This document shows positions 28,624-38,518 of a DNA stretch of 64,000 nt, piece after piece. This DNA comes from Pseudomonas sp. ATCC 13867 (GTDB lineage: Bacteria > Pseudomonadota > Gammaproteobacteria > Pseudomonadales > Pseudomonadaceae). Position 1 is the stretch's first letter; each line of letters begins with the position of its first letter. The notes under the pieces were generated by a model that saw nothing but the letters and a program-made list of their open reading frames with translations, made no database searches and was not told where the DNA came from. Location of the stretch: contig NC_020829.1 of the NCBI RefSeq assembly GCF_000349845.1, positions 4,099,001 through 4,163,000 on the forward strand, read 5' to 3'. Made by a program: the position numbers and the translations under genes.

Positions 28624-29298
28624 TCAGGCCTTCTTGGGGGTCGCCACGTTGTCGCGCAGATAAACCGGCTGGGCCTGCTCTGCGTCAACCGCATCACCCC
28701 GCGCCCAGGCGAATTCGGCCAGGGTCAGCAGGTCTTCGGAGTGCGGCAGCAGACTGGCATCGTGGGCCGCGACCGTCACCGCCAGGCGCTCCTCGAAGCC
28801 CCAGCCGGTGCCGGAGCCGAACCACTCGCCCTGGGCATCGCCCGGCAGCGCCACGCGCTCCGGCGGCAGCACCGCTTCCACCCCGGCCAGGCGCATCTCG
28901 CCCTGCTCCAGGCGGTAGCAGCCCCAGTAGACCTCGTCCATGCGCGCATCGATGGCCGCCGCTACCTGGCTGGCGCCGTGCTCGCGGTAGGCACGCTGGG
29001 CCAGCACCGCCAGATCGGAAATCGGCAGCACCGGCTTCTGCAGGGCGAAGGCCAGGCCCTGGACCACGCCGATGGCGATGCGCACGCCGGTGAAGGCGCC
29101 GGGGCCACGGCCGAAGGCGATGGCCTCCACGGCGGACAGCTCGATACCGGCTTCGCCGAGGATATCCCGCACCATCGGCAGCAGGCGCTGGGCGTGCAGA
29201 CGCGGGATCACCTCATGGCGAACAAACCGGCGGCCGTCATGCAGCAGCGCGACGGAACAGGCTTCGGTCGAGGTATCCAGGGCCAACAGCGTGGGCAT
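28624..29298 (-). CDS. tsaB: tRNA threonylcarbamoyladenosine biosynthesis protein TsaB
   Basis: Partner of TsaD and TsaE in placing the threonylcarbamoyl group on A37 of ANN-decoding tRNAs. The 224-residue product starts MPTLLALDTSTEACSVALL, an ASKHA-fold strand set, followed by the TsaB signature FGRGPGAFTGVRIAIGVVQGLAFAL. It lacks the metal-binding HxxxH of TsaD, as expected. GGAA precedes the ATG at 29298. It lies downstream of adk, from which a terminator separates it, so it probably has its own promoter in the short space. Confidence 0.92.
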   Translation of the reverse strand: MPTLLALDTSTEACSVALLHDGRRFVRHEVIPRLHAQRLLPMVRDILGEAGIELSAVEAIAFGRGPGAFTGVRIAIGVVQGLAFALQKPVLPISDLAVLAQRAYREHGASQVAAAIDARMDEVYWGCYRLEQGEMRLAGVEAVLPPERVALPGDAQGEWFGSGTGWGFEERLAVTVAAHDASLLPHSEDLLTLAEFAWARGDAVDAEQAQPVYLRDNVATPKKA

Positions 29299-29355
29299 GG
29301 TGCTTTCCTTAAACGATAAAAGCAGGGCGATGAAAAAGGGCGCGCATTATAAACA

Positions 29356-29384
29356 CCAAAGGCCCGCATTGTGCGGGCCTTTGG
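29356..29384 (-). terminator. Terminator after adk
   Basis: A 13-bp stem CCAAAGGCCCGCA/TGCGGGCCTTTGG (29356-29368 with 29372-29384). In minus-strand sense it is followed by a weak T-rich tail (TGTTT). Confidence 0.7.
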
Positions 29385-29399
29385 CATTGCGCGGGGCAA

Positions 29400-30059
<660 letters not shown>

Positions 30060-30269
30060 TTAATACTTGTTAAGCGAAATCACGGATCCGCCTCGTGGGG
30101 CCAATCTCATCATGCTTTGAATGGCGCAGATGCGCGCCGAAAGGTTGCTCACGATACACAGCGGCCCCCCACCACACAAGCCGCCCCTGGCGACCGCACA
30201 AGCCAGCCGGGGGCAGACGAAACACCCCCGGCGAGCGATCAAATTACCGTCATTCTGCCCTTGCGCAAT

Positions 30270-30282
30270 CCACCATTGGTGG
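30270..30282. other. Palindrome downstream of ppc
   Basis: CCACCATTGGTGG (30270-30282) lies just after the ppc stop. It has no T run but is flanked by seven G in a row (30281-30287), and may be a weak or Rho-assisted terminator. The rest of 30048-30269 shows no gene. Confidence 0.35.
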
Positions 30283-30297
30283 GGGGGTGGCAGTGCC

Positions 30298-32934
30298 TCA
30301 ACCGGTGTTGCGCAGACCCGCGGCGATGCCCGCCACCGTAACCAGCATGGCCTGCTCCAGACCGCCGCAGGCGTCGCCAGTACAGCGCCGGGAGCGAGCG
30401 AGGAGCTCCGCCTGGAGCAGGTGCAACGGGTCCAGGTAGGTGTTGCGCACGCTGATCGACTCGCGGGTTTCGGCGGCGTTGCCGAGCAACTGGGACTGCC
30501 CGGTCAGTCCCAGTACCACGCGCACCGACTGCGACAATAGGTCGCGTAAATGCACCCCTAATGGTCGCAGTTCCGATTGCACCAGTCGTTCGTCGTAGAG
30601 CTGGGCGATTTCCCGGTCGGCCTTGGCCAGCACCATCTCCAGCATATCGATGCGGGTGGTGAAGAACGGCCACTCCTTGCGCATGCGCCCCAGCAGCGCG
30701 CCTTCGCCACGTTCGATGGCGTTGAGCAGCGCGTTTTCCCAGCCCAGCCAGGCCGGCAACATCAGGCGCGTCTGGGTCCAGGCGAAGATCCAGGGAATCG
30801 CCCGCAGGCTTTCCACCCCGCCCTCACGGCGCTTGGCCGGGCGGCTGCCCAGTGGCAGGCGGCCGAGCTCCTGCTCCGGGGTGGCCTCGCGGAAGTAGTC
30901 GACGAACTGCATGTTCTCCCGCACCACCGCGCGGTAGGCCGCCAGGCCGTCGGCGGCGAGCCGGTCCATCTCCTCGCGCCAGGCCGGTTCCGGCACCGGC
31001 GGCGGCTGCAGCGTGGCCTCCAGCACGGCGGCAAGGTAAAGGTTGAGGTTCTGCTCGGCGATGCCCGGCAGGCCGAACTTGAAGCGGATCATCTCGCCCT
31101 GCTCGGTGGTGCGGAAACGCCCGGCCACCGAACCGGGCGGCTGCGAGAGGATCGCCGCGTGGGCCGGGCCGCCGCCACGGCCGACGGTGCCGCCACGGCC
31201 GTGGAACAGCAACAGCTCGACATCGTGGTTGCGGCATATCTCCACCAGCGTCTCCTGGGCGCGGTACTGCGCCCAGGCGGCGGCCAGGGTGCCGGCGTCC
31301 TTGGCCGAGTCGGAGTAGCCGATCATCACCTCCTGCGGACCGGCCAGGCCGGTGCGGTAGCTGTCCAGGCTGAGCAGGCGGTCGATGCAGGGACCGGCGT
31401 TGTCCAGGTCTTCCAGTGTCTCGAACAGCGGCACCACGCGCATCGGCCGTTGCAGCCCGCACTCCTTGAGCAGCAATTGCACGGCGAGCACGTCGGACGG
31501 CTGCCCGGCCATCGAGATCACGTAGGAACCCAGCGATGCCGCCGGGGCCTCGGCCACCACCCGGCAGGTGGCCAGGACTTCGGCGGTCTCAGGCGATGCC
31601 AGGTAGTTCGCCGGCAGCAGCGGACGGCGGCTGGCCAGCTCTTCCAGGAGAAACTCCTGGCGCACGGTCTCGTCCCACTCGGCGTAGTCGCCCAACCCCA
31701 GGTATTCGGTGATTTCGCTCATCGCCCAGGCGTGGCGCGTGGAATCCTGGCGCACGTCCAGGCGCACCAGGAACAGGCCGAAGGTGGCGGCGCGGCGCAG
31801 GGTGTCGAGCAGCGTGCCCTCGGCGATCACGCCCATGCCGCAGTCCTGCAGCGAGCGGTAGCAGAGCTGCAGCGGATCGAGCAGTTCGCGATTGTCCTGC
31901 AGCACCTCCGCGCACGGCGCCTCGCCGCTGTGGATGGCCCGCTCGGCCCAGGCGCGGGTGGCACGCAGGCGTTCGCGCAGTTGCTTGAGCAGCGCGCGGT
32001 AGGGTTCGGCAACCGTCCCCACCTCAGCGCGCAGTTCGTCGCTGGCCTGCTGCATGGACAGGTCCGAGGCCAGGCTGTCGACATCCCGCAGGTACAGGTC
32101 GGCGGCCATCCAGCGCGCCAGCAGCAGGACTTCGCGGGTGACCGCCGCGGTGACATTGGGATTGCCGTCGCGGTCGCCGCCCATCCAGGAAGCGAAGCGG
32201 ATCGGCGCGGCGGAGAGTGGCAAACGTTCGCCCAGCGTCTGTTGCAGGGTGGCGTCGACGTGCCGGAGGAAGGCCGGCAGCGCCTGCCACAACGAGTGTT
32301 CAATGACCGCGAAGCCCCATTTGGCTTCATCCACCGGCGTCGGCCGGGTGCGGCGGATTTCCTCGGTATGCCAGGCCTCGGCGACCAGCCGCTGCAGGCG
32401 TTCGCGCACCGCTTCGCGCTCTTCGGGCAGCAGGTCGCTGTGATCGCCGGCGGCCAACTGTGCGGACATGGCATCGTACTTCTGAATCAACGTGCGCCGC
32501 GCCACTTCGGTAGGGTGCGCGGTCAGCACCAGCTCGATCTCCAGTTCCGCCACCTGCCGCGCGAGGCCTTCGGCGCCGAGGCCGGACTTGCGCAGGCGTC
32601 CCAGCAGCTCACCCAGCACGCGATTCTCGAAGGGCTCCGGCTCCTTGGGCGTGCGCCGGCGGATGCGGTGGTATTGCTCGGCGATGTTGGCCAGGTTGAG
32701 GAACTGGTTGAAGGCCCGCGCCACCGGCAGCAGTTCGTCCTCGCCCAGTGCGTCGAGGGTCGCCGTCAATTGCCGGGCGCCTTCCGCCGAGCCGCGCCGT
32801 GCGGCCTTGGCGCCGGTGCGGATGAGTTCGATCTTGTCGAGAAAGCCTTGGCCGTACTGGGCGCGGATGGTCTGCCCCAGCAACTCGCCCAACAGGTGAA
32901 CGTCCTCGCGCAGGCGCGCATCGATATCGGCCAT
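30298..32934 (-). CDS. ppc: Phosphoenolpyruvate carboxylase
   Basis: Anaplerotic enzyme that makes oxaloacetate from phosphoenolpyruvate and bicarbonate. The 878-residue product has the catalytic His in LTAHPTE (about residue 140), the substrate-binding [28 protein letters not shown], and the C-terminal NTG that is universal in the family. The ATG at 32934 ([11 protein letters not shown]) follows a perfect AGGAGG and gives the length I recall for the P. aeruginosa enzyme; the upstream in-frame extension has no such site. Confidence 0.95.
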   Translation of the reverse strand: MADIDARLREDVHLLGELLGQTIRAQYGQGFLDKIELIRTGAKAARRGSAEGARQLTATLDALGEDELLPVARAFNQFLNLANIAEQYHRIRRRTPKEPEPFENRVLGELLGRLRKSGLGAEGLARQVAELEIELVLTAHPTEVARRTLIQKYDAMSAQLAAGDHSDLLPEEREAVRERLQRLVAEAWHTEEIRRTRPTPVDEAKWGFAVIEHSLWQALPAFLRHVDATLQQTLGERLPLSAAPIRFASWMGGDRDGNPNVTAAVTREVLLLARWMAADLYLRDVDSLASDLSMQQASDELRAEVGTVAEPYRALLKQLRERLRATRAWAERAIHSGEAPCAEVLQDNRELLDPLQLCYRSLQDCGMGVIAEGTLLDTLRRAATFGLFLVRLDVRQDSTRHAWAMSEITEYLGLGDYAEWDETVRQEFLLEELASRRPLLPANYLASPETAEVLATCRVVAEAPAASLGSYVISMAGQPSDVLAVQLLLKECGLQRPMRVVPLFETLEDLDNAGPCIDRLLSLDSYRTGLAGPQEVMIGYSDSAKDAGTLAAAWAQYRAQETLVEICRNHDVELLLFHGRGGTVGRGGGPAHAAILSQPPGSVAGRFRTTEQGEMIRFKFGLPGIAEQNLNLYLAAVLEATLQPPPVPEPAWREEMDRLAADGLAAYRAVVRENMQFVDYFREATPEQELGRLPLGSRPAKRREGGVESLRAIPWIFAWTQTRLMLPAWLGWENALLNAIERGEGALLGRMRKEWPFFTTRIDMLEMVLAKADREIAQLYDERLVQSELRPLGVHLRDLLSQSVRVVLGLTGQSQLLGNAAETRESISVRNTYLDPLHLLQAELLARSRRCTGDACGGLEQAMLVTVAGIAAGLRNTG

Positions 32935-33143
32935 GACTGCCTCCTTGATTGAGAGTCCATGATGGCTAAGCGTTCTACACAGTGCCGCTGGCGACACCCC
33001 CTGACAAGCGTGCGACGAACGCCTGCATTCCAGCTCGGACAGCGTCTAGGCTCAAAGTGATCCCGAGGTCATCGGGAAAACACGTCGGCGGACCCACGAG
33101 GCCCGCTCCACATGCCCGCCACGAACGGGCCACTGAGGTGAAC

Positions 33144-33491
33144 ATGAAAATCCGCGATCTGGTACGCCATTGGGAACAGAACGCCAGGGGGCGCATGACC
33201 AAGCATCACTACAGCATCCCGCTGGACGTGGAAACCGCCGCGCGCCTGGCCGCGCTGCATGACATGTATCCCAAGCGCAGCGCCGAGGAACTCCTGGGGG
33301 AACTGGTCGGCTCGGCGCTGGAGGAGCTGGAAGCGAGCTTCCCCTATGTGAAGGGACAGAAGGTGGTGGCCCTGGATGAACAGGGCGACCCGATCTACGA
33401 GGACATCGGCCCAACGCCGCGCTTCCTGCAGTTGTCGCGCAAGTACCTGCATGAGCTGACGGAGGCCGAGGGACAGGCCAATCACCCCTGA
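33144..33491 (+). CDS. Hypothetical protein divergent from ppc
   Basis: A 115-residue soluble protein, unrecognised. It begins MKIRDLVRHWEQNARGRM and contains YSIPLDVETAARLAALHDMYPKRSAEELLGELVGSALEELE, which reads like a ribbon/helix-type pattern (a beta strand followed by two helices), so a small DNA-binding or antitoxin-like fold is possible but unproven. A more acidic tail follows. The ATG at 33144 follows GAGGTGA, and a clear terminator follows the stop, so this is a real transcription unit. Recalled counterpart PA3688. Confidence 0.7.
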   Translation: MKIRDLVRHWEQNARGRMTKHHYSIPLDVETAARLAALHDMYPKRSAEELLGELVGSALEELEASFPYVKGQKVVALDEQGDPIYEDIGPTPRFLQLSRKYLHELTEAEGQANHP

Positions 33492-33494
33492 ATG

Positions 33495-33527
33495 AAAGCG
33501 CCCCGGTCGTCGCCGGGGCGCTTTGCC
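33495..33527 (+). terminator. Terminator after the 33144-33491 gene
   Basis: A 12-bp stem AAAGCGCCCCGG/CCGGGGCGCTTT (33495-33506 with 33513-33524); the T residues are partly within the stem. Confidence 0.7.
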
Positions 33528-33532
33528 TTGCC

Positions 33533-33615
33533 TGTAGGAGCGAGCTTGCTCGCGAACGCGCTTTCCGGTGACTCCGACCTTGGGTCGGTTCGCGAGCAAG
33601 CTCGCTCCTACGAAA
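33533..33615. repeat. REPIN, family A
   Basis: Two inverted REP units, GTAGGAGCGAGCTTGCTCGCG and CGCGAGCAAGCTCGCTCCTAC, separated by about 37 bases. It lies between two convergent genes. Confidence 0.85.
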
Positions 33616-33627
33616 GGCCCGCAGCCT

Positions 33628-34095
33628 TCAGTGTCGGCCGTGGACGCCTGGCACGTGCAGGTGCCCCGCCTCCGCGCAGACCTCGGGAACCACCGACGGC
33701 TCCGCCGGCTGCTCCAGTTCGCGCAGGATGCCGCAGTCCTCGCTGTTGCCCTCACCGCGACACCGAGCGCGCAAGTCACGCAGTTGCTGGCTGAGCGACT
33801 GCAACTCGGCAATCCGCACCTCGACGTGGTGCAGGTGTTCGTCGATCAGCCGGTTGGCGGTACCGCAATCGGACTCGGGGCGGTCACGCAGGCCCAGCAG
33901 GATGCGGATTTCCTCCTGGGTCATGTCCAGCGAGCGGCAATGGCGGATGAACGACAGGCGCTCCACATGGACGGCATCGTACTGCCGGTAGTTGCCCTCG
34001 CTGCGCGACGGCTCCGGCAACAGGCCCTCGCGCTCGTAGTAGCGGATGGTCTCCACGGGGCAGCCGGTCAGCTTCGCCAGTTCACCGATCTTCAT
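33628..34095 (-). CDS. cadR: MerR-family metal-responsive regulator CadR
   Basis: Cadmium/lead/zinc-sensing activator of the divergent P-type ATPase gene. The 155-residue product has the MerR winged helix (MKIGELAKLTGCPVETIRYYEREGLLP), a long dimerisation helix, and the metal-site cysteines in ESDCGTANRL and RARCRGEGNSEDCGIL. The C-terminus is His-rich (HLHVPGVHGRH), the mark of CadR rather than MerR or ZntR. Divergent from the ATPase gene, with the predicted operator between them. Recalled counterpart PA3689. Confidence 0.88.
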   Translation of the reverse strand: MKIGELAKLTGCPVETIRYYEREGLLPEPSRSEGNYRQYDAVHVERLSFIRHCRSLDMTQEEIRILLGLRDRPESDCGTANRLIDEHLHHVEVRIAELQSLSQQLRDLRARCRGEGNSEDCGILRELEQPAEPSVVPEVCAEAGHLHVPGVHGRH

Positions 34096-34122
34096 CTTCG
34101 ACCTCCGGGTTGAAAGACAGGC

Positions 34123-34153
34123 TTGACTCTGTAGTTACTACAGGGTGTGCAAT
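34123..34153 (+). promoter_or_regulatory. MerR-type promoter and CadR operator
   Basis: -35 TTGACT (34123-34128) and -10 TGCAAT (34148-34153) have a 19-base spacer, the stretched spacing typical of MerR-activated promoters. The spacer holds the dyad ACTCTGTAG-TTA-CTACAGGGT (34126-34146), with one mismatched pair. Confidence 0.8.
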
Positions 34154-34185
34154 CGGCAGCAACTCGTCAAACAGGAACGGACGAC

Positions 34186-36555
34186 ATGACTGCCAATCGC
34201 CAGGGCCCGATCATCCACGGCCCCGTCCAGGATCAGGAACACAGCGCTACCGCGAGCTGCTGCGGCTGCGACAGGGGCGCGCTGCTGCGCACGCCGCTGG
34301 CCGAACCCGCCACTCGCCATCACGAGCATGATCATGACCACGGCCATGCCCACGATCACGATCACGATCACGATCACGATCACGGACAGGGTGAAGATCG
34401 CAGCGCGCGGGCCCGCGACGCCGCCACTGCGGCGAGCGGCGCGGCCGGCGGAGAACTGCGCTGGACCAGCCTGCGCATCGAAGCGATGGACTGCCCCACC
34501 GAGGAACGCCTGCTGCGCGATGCCCTCAGCCGGGTGCCAGCGGTGGAAAACCTCGACTTCAACCTGATGCAGCGCCTGCTGCGCGTGCAGCACCGCTTCG
34601 ACAGCATCGAACCGCTGCAGAAGCTGGTGGCCTCGCTGGGCATGCAGGCCGAACCGCTCGACGACAACGCTCCGATGACTGCGCCAGCCACCCGGCACAA
34701 GCCCTGGTGGCCACTGGCGCTGGCCGGCGTGGCGGCGGCCGCTGCGGAGTTCTTCGAATGGTTCGCCATCGGCCCGCAGTGGCTGGTAGCGGCGTTGGCG
34801 GTGGCGGCCATCCTCGGCGCCGGCCTGCCGACCTACCGCAAGGGCTGGATCGCGCTGAAGAACCGCAACCTGAACATCAACGCGCTGATGAGCATCGCGG
34901 TGACCGGCGCCATGCTGATCGGCCAGTGGCCGGAAGCGGCGATGGTCGCGGTGCTGTTCGCCATCGCCGAGCTGATCGAGGCGAAATCCCTGGAGCGCGC
35001 GCGCAACGCCATCCGTGGACTGCTGCAACTGGCGCCGGAGCTGGCCACCGTGCAGGTCGACGGCGAATGGCGCGAGGTGCAGGCCAAGTCGGTGGCGCTG
35101 GAGTCCCGCGTCCGTGTGCGCCCCGGCGAACGCATCGCGCTGGATGGCGAAGTGCTCGACGGCCGCTCCAGTGTCAACCAGGCGCCCATCACCGGCGAAA
35201 GCCTGCCGGTGGAGAAACAGGCGGGCGACCCGCTGTTCGCCGGCACCATCAACGGCGAAAGCGCGCTGGAATACCGCGTCACCCGCGTCGCCGACGACAG
35301 CACCCTGGCGCGGATCATCCACGCCGTGGAGGAAGCCCAGGGCTCCCGCGCGCCGACCCAGCGCTTCGTCGACCAGTTCTCGCGCATCTACACACCGGTG
35401 GTGTTCCTCATCGCCATCGCCACCGCCCTGCTGCCACCGCTGTTCTTCGGCGGCGCCTGGCTGGACTGGGTGTACCGCGCGCTGGTGCTGCTGGTGATCG
35501 CCTGCCCTTGCGCCCTGGTGATCTCCACCCCGGTGACCATCGTCAGCGGCCTGTCGGCGGCGGCACGCCTGGGCATTCTGATCAAGGGCGGGGTGTTCCT
35601 CGAGCTGGGCCGTTCGCTGGCCTGGATCGCTCTGGACAAGACCGGCACCCTGACCGAAGGCCGCCCGCGCCAGACCGATTACTCGCCCCTGCGCGAACTG
35701 CCCGACGCCAATGTGCGAGCCCTGGCCGCCAGCCTGGCCGCGCGCTCCGACCACCCGGTCTCGCAGGCCGTGGCCCGCGCCGCCGAAACGGACAATATCG
35801 CGCTCTACAACGTCGGCGAACTGACCGCCCTGCCAGGCCGTGGCGTGAAGGGAGAGATCGACGGCCGCCTCTACCATCTGGGCAACCATCGCCTGGTGGA
35901 AGAGCTGGAACTGTGCTCGACGGAACTGGAAGCCCGCCTCGACGCCCTGGAACAGCAAGGCAAGACAGTCATCGTGCTGCTCGACGACAACGGCCCGCTG
36001 GCGCTCTTCGCGGTGGCCGACGCGGTGAAGGAAACCAGCCGCGAAGCGGTGGCACAGTTGCACGAACTGGGCGTGAAAACCCTGATGCTCACCGGCGACA
36101 ACCCGCACACCGCCGCCGCCATTGGCGCCCAGGTGGGCATCGATGCGGCGCAGGGCAACCTGCTGCCGGAAGACAAGCTCAATGAGGTGAAGCAGCGCCA
36201 GGAAGGCGGCTACCGTGTGGGCATGGTCGGCGACGGCATCAACGACGCCCCCGCCCTCGCCCGCGCCGACATCGGCTTCGCGATGGGCGCGGCGGGTACC
36301 GACACTGCCATCGAAACCGCCGGCGTAGCGCTGATGGACGACGACCTGCGCAAGCTACCGTCCTTCATCCGCCTGTCGCGCCGGACCCACCGCGTGCTGA
36401 TCCAGAACATCAGCCTGGCGCTGGGCATCAAGGCAGTGTTCCTGGCCCTGACCCTGGCCGGCGAGGGTACCTTGTGGATGGCGGTGTTCGCCGACATGGG
36501 CGCCAGCCTGCTGGTGGTGTTCAACGGGTTGCGGCTGTTGCGGTACCAGGGTTGA
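34186..36555 (+). CDS. cadA: P1B-type Cd/Zn/Pb-exporting ATPase (CadA/ZntA)
   Basis: Pumps Cd(II), Zn(II) and Pb(II) out of the cytoplasm. The 789-residue product opens with CCGCD and a His/Asp-rich tract (HDHDHDHDHDH, about residues 46-66, from a CACGAT tandem repeat). Next comes an HMA-like domain with MDCPTEERLLRDAL. Core motifs: ITGESLPVEK, the membrane metal site CPC at 440-442, DKTGTLTEG with the phosphorylated Asp484, HPVSQAV, and GDGINDAPAL. The ATG at 34186 (MTANRQGP) sits downstream of the CadR operator with AGGAAC upstream. No Tn7 or integron traces are near, so this is a chromosomal resistance pair. Recalled counterpart PA3690. Confidence 0.93.
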   Translation: MTANRQGPIIHGPVQDQEHSATASCCGCDRGALLRTPLAEPATRHHEHDHDHGHAHDHDHDHDHDHGQGEDRSARARDAATAASGAAGGELRWTSLRIEAMDCPTEERLLRDALSRVPAVENLDFNLMQRLLRVQHRFDSIEPLQKLVASLGMQAEPLDDNAPMTAPATRHKPWWPLALAGVAAAAAEFFEWFAIGPQWLVAALAVAAILGAGLPTYRKGWIALKNRNLNINALMSIAVTGAMLIGQWPEAAMVAVLFAIAELIEAKSLERARNAIRGLLQLAPELATVQVDGEWREVQAKSVALESRVRVRPGERIALDGEVLDGRSSVNQAPITGESLPVEKQAGDPLFAGTINGESALEYRVTRVADDSTLARIIHAVEEAQGSRAPTQRFVDQFSRIYTPVVFLIAIATALLPPLFFGGAWLDWVYRALVLLVIACPCALVISTPVTIVSGLSAAARLGILIKGGVFLELGRSLAWIALDKTGTLTEGRPRQTDYSPLRELPDANVRALAASLAARSDHPVSQAVARAAETDNIALYNVGELTALPGRGVKGEIDGRLYHLGNHRLVEELELCSTELEARLDALEQQGKTVIVLLDDNGPLALFAVADAVKETSREAVAQLHELGVKTLMLTGDNPHTAAAIGAQVGIDAAQGNLLPEDKLNEVKQRQEGGYRVGMVGDGINDAPALARADIGFAMGAAGTDTAIETAGVALMDDDLRKLPSFIRLSRRTHRVLIQNISLALGIKAVFLALTLAGEGTLWMAVFADMGASLLVVFNGLRLLRYQG
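34351..34380 (+). repeat. Hexanucleotide tandem repeat (CACGAT)5 inside cadA
   Basis: Five exact tandem copies of CACGAT (34351-34380), partly extended by variants on both sides. They encode alternating His-Asp. As the unit is a multiple of three, copy-number changes would alter the metal-binding tract without shifting the frame. Confidence 0.9.
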
Positions 36556-36572
36556 ACTTACCGGGTCTTACG

Positions 36573-36632
36573 CTCGCTCCTGCTTTTGTGCAGGAGCGAG
36601 GGGGACGCCTGGTTCTTGCTCGCAAACCACTC
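36573..36632. repeat. REP-derived hairpin, variant C
   Basis: CTCGCTCCTGC (36573-36583) pairs perfectly with GCAGGAGCGAG (36590-36600), 17 bases after the cadA stop. It is followed by GGGGACGCCTGGTTCTTGCTCGC, a form seen again near 57190. It may act as the cadA 3'-end hairpin. Confidence 0.6.
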
Positions 36633-36640
36633 TGACGCCG

Positions 36641-36681
36641 GCCCTGCCGGCGGATCGCGGACAAAGTCCACTCCTACGAAA
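36641..36681. repeat. Dispersed repeat, family B
   Basis: GGATCGCGGACAAAGTCCAC followed by TCCTACGAAA, preceded by a GCCGGCCCTGCCGGC palindrome-like stretch that also precedes the copy at 14215 in altered form. Confidence 0.6.
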
Positions 36682-36726
36682 GCAGCACCGGATTCAGCCC
36701 GCAGGAGCAGACCAGCGGATAAGCCC

Positions 36727-37236
36727 TCAGCCCAGCAGTCGCCGGTACAACTCCGCCATCTCTCCCGAGAACGCCACCAGCACCAGCTCCTTCAGCGAAC
36801 TGCCCTGCTCGCGCGGGCGTCGTAGCTCATCGGCGGCGACCTGCGCCGCCGCCTCGGCGGGATAGCCATAGATGCCAGTGCTGATAGCCGGGAAGGCGAT
36901 ACTGGCCAGCCCCTTGTCCTCGGCCAGTTGCAGGCTGTTGCGGTAGCACTGGGCGAGCAGTTCCGGCTCGCCTTGCCCGCCGCCGCGCCAGACCGGCCCG
37001 ACGGTATGGATGACGAACCGCGCCGACAGGCGGAAGCCGGGGGTGATCTTCGCCTGGCCAGTCTTGCAGCCACCCAGCGGGCGGCAGGCGTGGACCAGGT
37101 CCGGGCCGGCGGCGCGGTGGATGGCGCCGTCGACGCCACCGCCGCCCAGCAGCGAGCTGTTGGCGGCGTTGACGATGGCGTCGACGTCGAGACGGGTGAT
37201 ATCGCCCTGCCAGACGCGGATCTCGGGGTGGCTCAT
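36727..37236 (-). CDS. Macrodomain protein (ADP-ribose/O-acetyl-ADP-ribose hydrolase type)
   Basis: A single macrodomain of 169 residues, of the MacroD/YmdB class that binds ADP-ribose and removes it from O-acetyl-ADP-ribose or modified proteins. Motifs: [37 protein letters not shown], with the catalytic Asn and the GGGGVD loop, and [16 protein letters not shown], the second ligand loop. The start at 37236 gives MSHPEIRV; the upstream frame is a shadow. It is the last gene of a six-gene minus-strand operon, 38 bases after the small membrane protein gene. Recalled counterpart PA3693. Confidence 0.9.
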   Translation of the reverse strand: MSHPEIRVWQGDITRLDVDAIVNAANSSLLGGGGVDGAIHRAAGPDLVHACRPLGGCKTGQAKITPGFRLSARFVIHTVGPVWRGGGQGEPELLAQCYRNSLQLAEDKGLASIAFPAISTGIYGYPAEAAAQVAADELRRPREQGSSLKELVLVAFSGEMAELYRRLLG

Positions 37237-37274
37237 AACGCTTCCTCCCTGGGCCTGCGACGGCGGACTCACCG

Positions 37275-37598
37275 TCACTTGATCTCTTGCGGGGTCTCCT
37301 CGCCCATGCAGCGCACGGCGCGCTTGCGGCCGTCGACCAGTACGCCGGTCAGGCCCTTCTGGGTCATGTCGAACATCACCAGCACGCCATCGATGCACTG
37401 CGCCTGCTGGTCGGCCGGGGTCAGCGACAGCTTGGTGTCCTGGCCGGGGACGCTCTTGAGCATGGTGAATTGGGTCAACTCCAGTGCGTCCTCGGGCTTG
37501 GCGAAGTGCAGGTAACCGTAGTACCAGAGCGTGCCGACCGAGACGAAGATGGTGGCGATGACGGTGAGGATGTAGGAAATCGGATTGCGGTCGTTCAT
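37275..37598 (-). CDS. Single-pass inner-membrane protein, hypothetical
   Basis: A 107-residue protein with one N-terminal membrane segment ([22 protein letters not shown], residues about 7-28) and a hydrophilic, probably periplasmic C-terminal domain. That domain contains two cysteines ([13 protein letters not shown] and RAVRCMGEE) which could form a disulfide. No family recognised. The ATG at 37598 overlaps the stop of the upstream hydrolase gene by four bases (ATGA), so production of the two is linked. Confidence 0.7.
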   Translation of the reverse strand: MNDRNPISYILTVIATIFVSVGTLWYYGYLHFAKPEDALELTQFTMLKSVPGQDTKLSLTPADQQAQCIDGVLVMFDMTQKGLTGVLVDGRKRAVRCMGEETPQEIK

Positions 37599-38518
37599 GG
37601 CTTGCCTTGTTGTGTGGGTTCCGCCTTGGCGGGCTCTGGCGTTGACGAGTTCGGGACTTCGGCCAGCCGGCGCAATCCGGTGAAGTGCTGCGGATCGTCG
37701 AGGAAGCGCAACATCACTTCGCGCCAGACCGGTTCGCCGAAGGTTTCCACGTGGTTGCCGCGGGTCAGCTGGAAGACTTTCGGCGGTGGCGCGGCCTTGT
37801 AGAGGGAGAGGCCGTTGTCCAAGGGCACAATGGTATCGTCGATGCTGTGGAAGAACAGCACAGGTGCGCCAGAAAGTCGCGGGATCGAACGAATCGCACT
37901 GTCGCCATCGGGCACCACCCAGGACAGCGGCACCTGCAGCGGCCAGGTCAGCCAGGCGTTGCCCAGGGTGTACTGCGCCACATCGCGGTAGCTGGCCGGC
38001 ACGCCGTCGAGCACCACGGCGTGCAGTTGCTTCTGCCGCTGCGGGTGCATGCCCAGGTAGTGCACCGCCATCGCCCCGCCCAGGCTCTGGCCGAGCAGGA
38101 TTACCGGCTTGCCCTGCACCTCCGGTGTCTTGTCCAGCCAGGCGAAGGCCGCGTCGATGTCCTGGTAGATCGCCGGCAGGCTCGGTTCGCCCTGGGAGTG
38201 GCCGTAGCCACGGTAGTCGAGCATCAGCACCTGGTAGCCCTGCTCGGGCAGCCAGTAGGCGCCGCCCAGGTGCCAGGCCATGTTGCCGCCGTTGCCGTGC
38301 AGGTGCAGCACGGTCCCCTTCACCGGCACGCCGGCCTTGGCCGGCAACCACCAGCCGGCGAGCTTCACGCCATCGGCAGTGGTGAGGGTGACATCGCGGT
38401 ACTCCAGCTTGGCGCGCTTGGGGGTGATGGCGACATCGGGGCTGGGATAGAACAGCAGCGAGCTGCAGCCGGCCAGCAGGGCCAGGCAGGCGACGAGCGC
38501 GAGACGCAGGGCGATCAT
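37595..38518 (-). CDS. Alpha/beta hydrolase lipoprotein
   Basis: A 307-residue envelope-anchored serine hydrolase. It has a short lipoprotein signal with lipobox LAGC (Cys17), followed by SSLLFYPS. Next comes the hydrolase fold: oxyanion region [21 protein letters not shown], nucleophile elbow GQSLGG, Asp in SIDDTIVP and His in GNHVETF. This arrangement resembles the BEM46/ABHD13-type family. A low-complexity Pro/Glu-rich tail ends the protein. Translationally coupled to genes on both sides (four-base overlaps). Substrate unknown, perhaps an acyl or peptide ester in the periplasm. Confidence 0.85.
   Translation of the reverse strand: MIALRLALVACLALLAGCSSLLFYPSPDVAITPKRAKLEYRDVTLTTADGVKLAGWWLPAKAGVPVKGTVLHLHGNGGNMAWHLGGAYWLPEQGYQVLMLDYRGYGHSQGEPSLPAIYQDIDAAFAWLDKTPEVQGKPVILLGQSLGGAMAVHYLGMHPQRQKQLHAVVLDGVPASYRDVAQYTLGNAWLTWPLQVPLSWVVPDGDSAIRSIPRLSGAPVLFFHSIDDTIVPLDNGLSLYKAAPPPKVFQLTRGNHVETFGEPVWREVMLRFLDDPQHFTGLRRLAEVPNSSTPEPAKAEPTQQGKP

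Noticed and set aside
30577..32952. Open frame of 791 codons antisense to ppc
   Set aside because: Shadow of a highly biased GC-rich gene; no protein features.
34138..36108. Open frame of 656 codons antisense to cadA, ending in a repetitive tract
   Set aside because: The repetitive residues come from the CACGAT repeat read backwards; cadA motifs are complete on the plus strand.
36586..36825. Small plus-strand gene of 79 codons after cadA
   Set aside because: It consists mostly of REP and family B repeat sequence and overlaps the end of the macrodomain gene; no Shine-Dalgarno.
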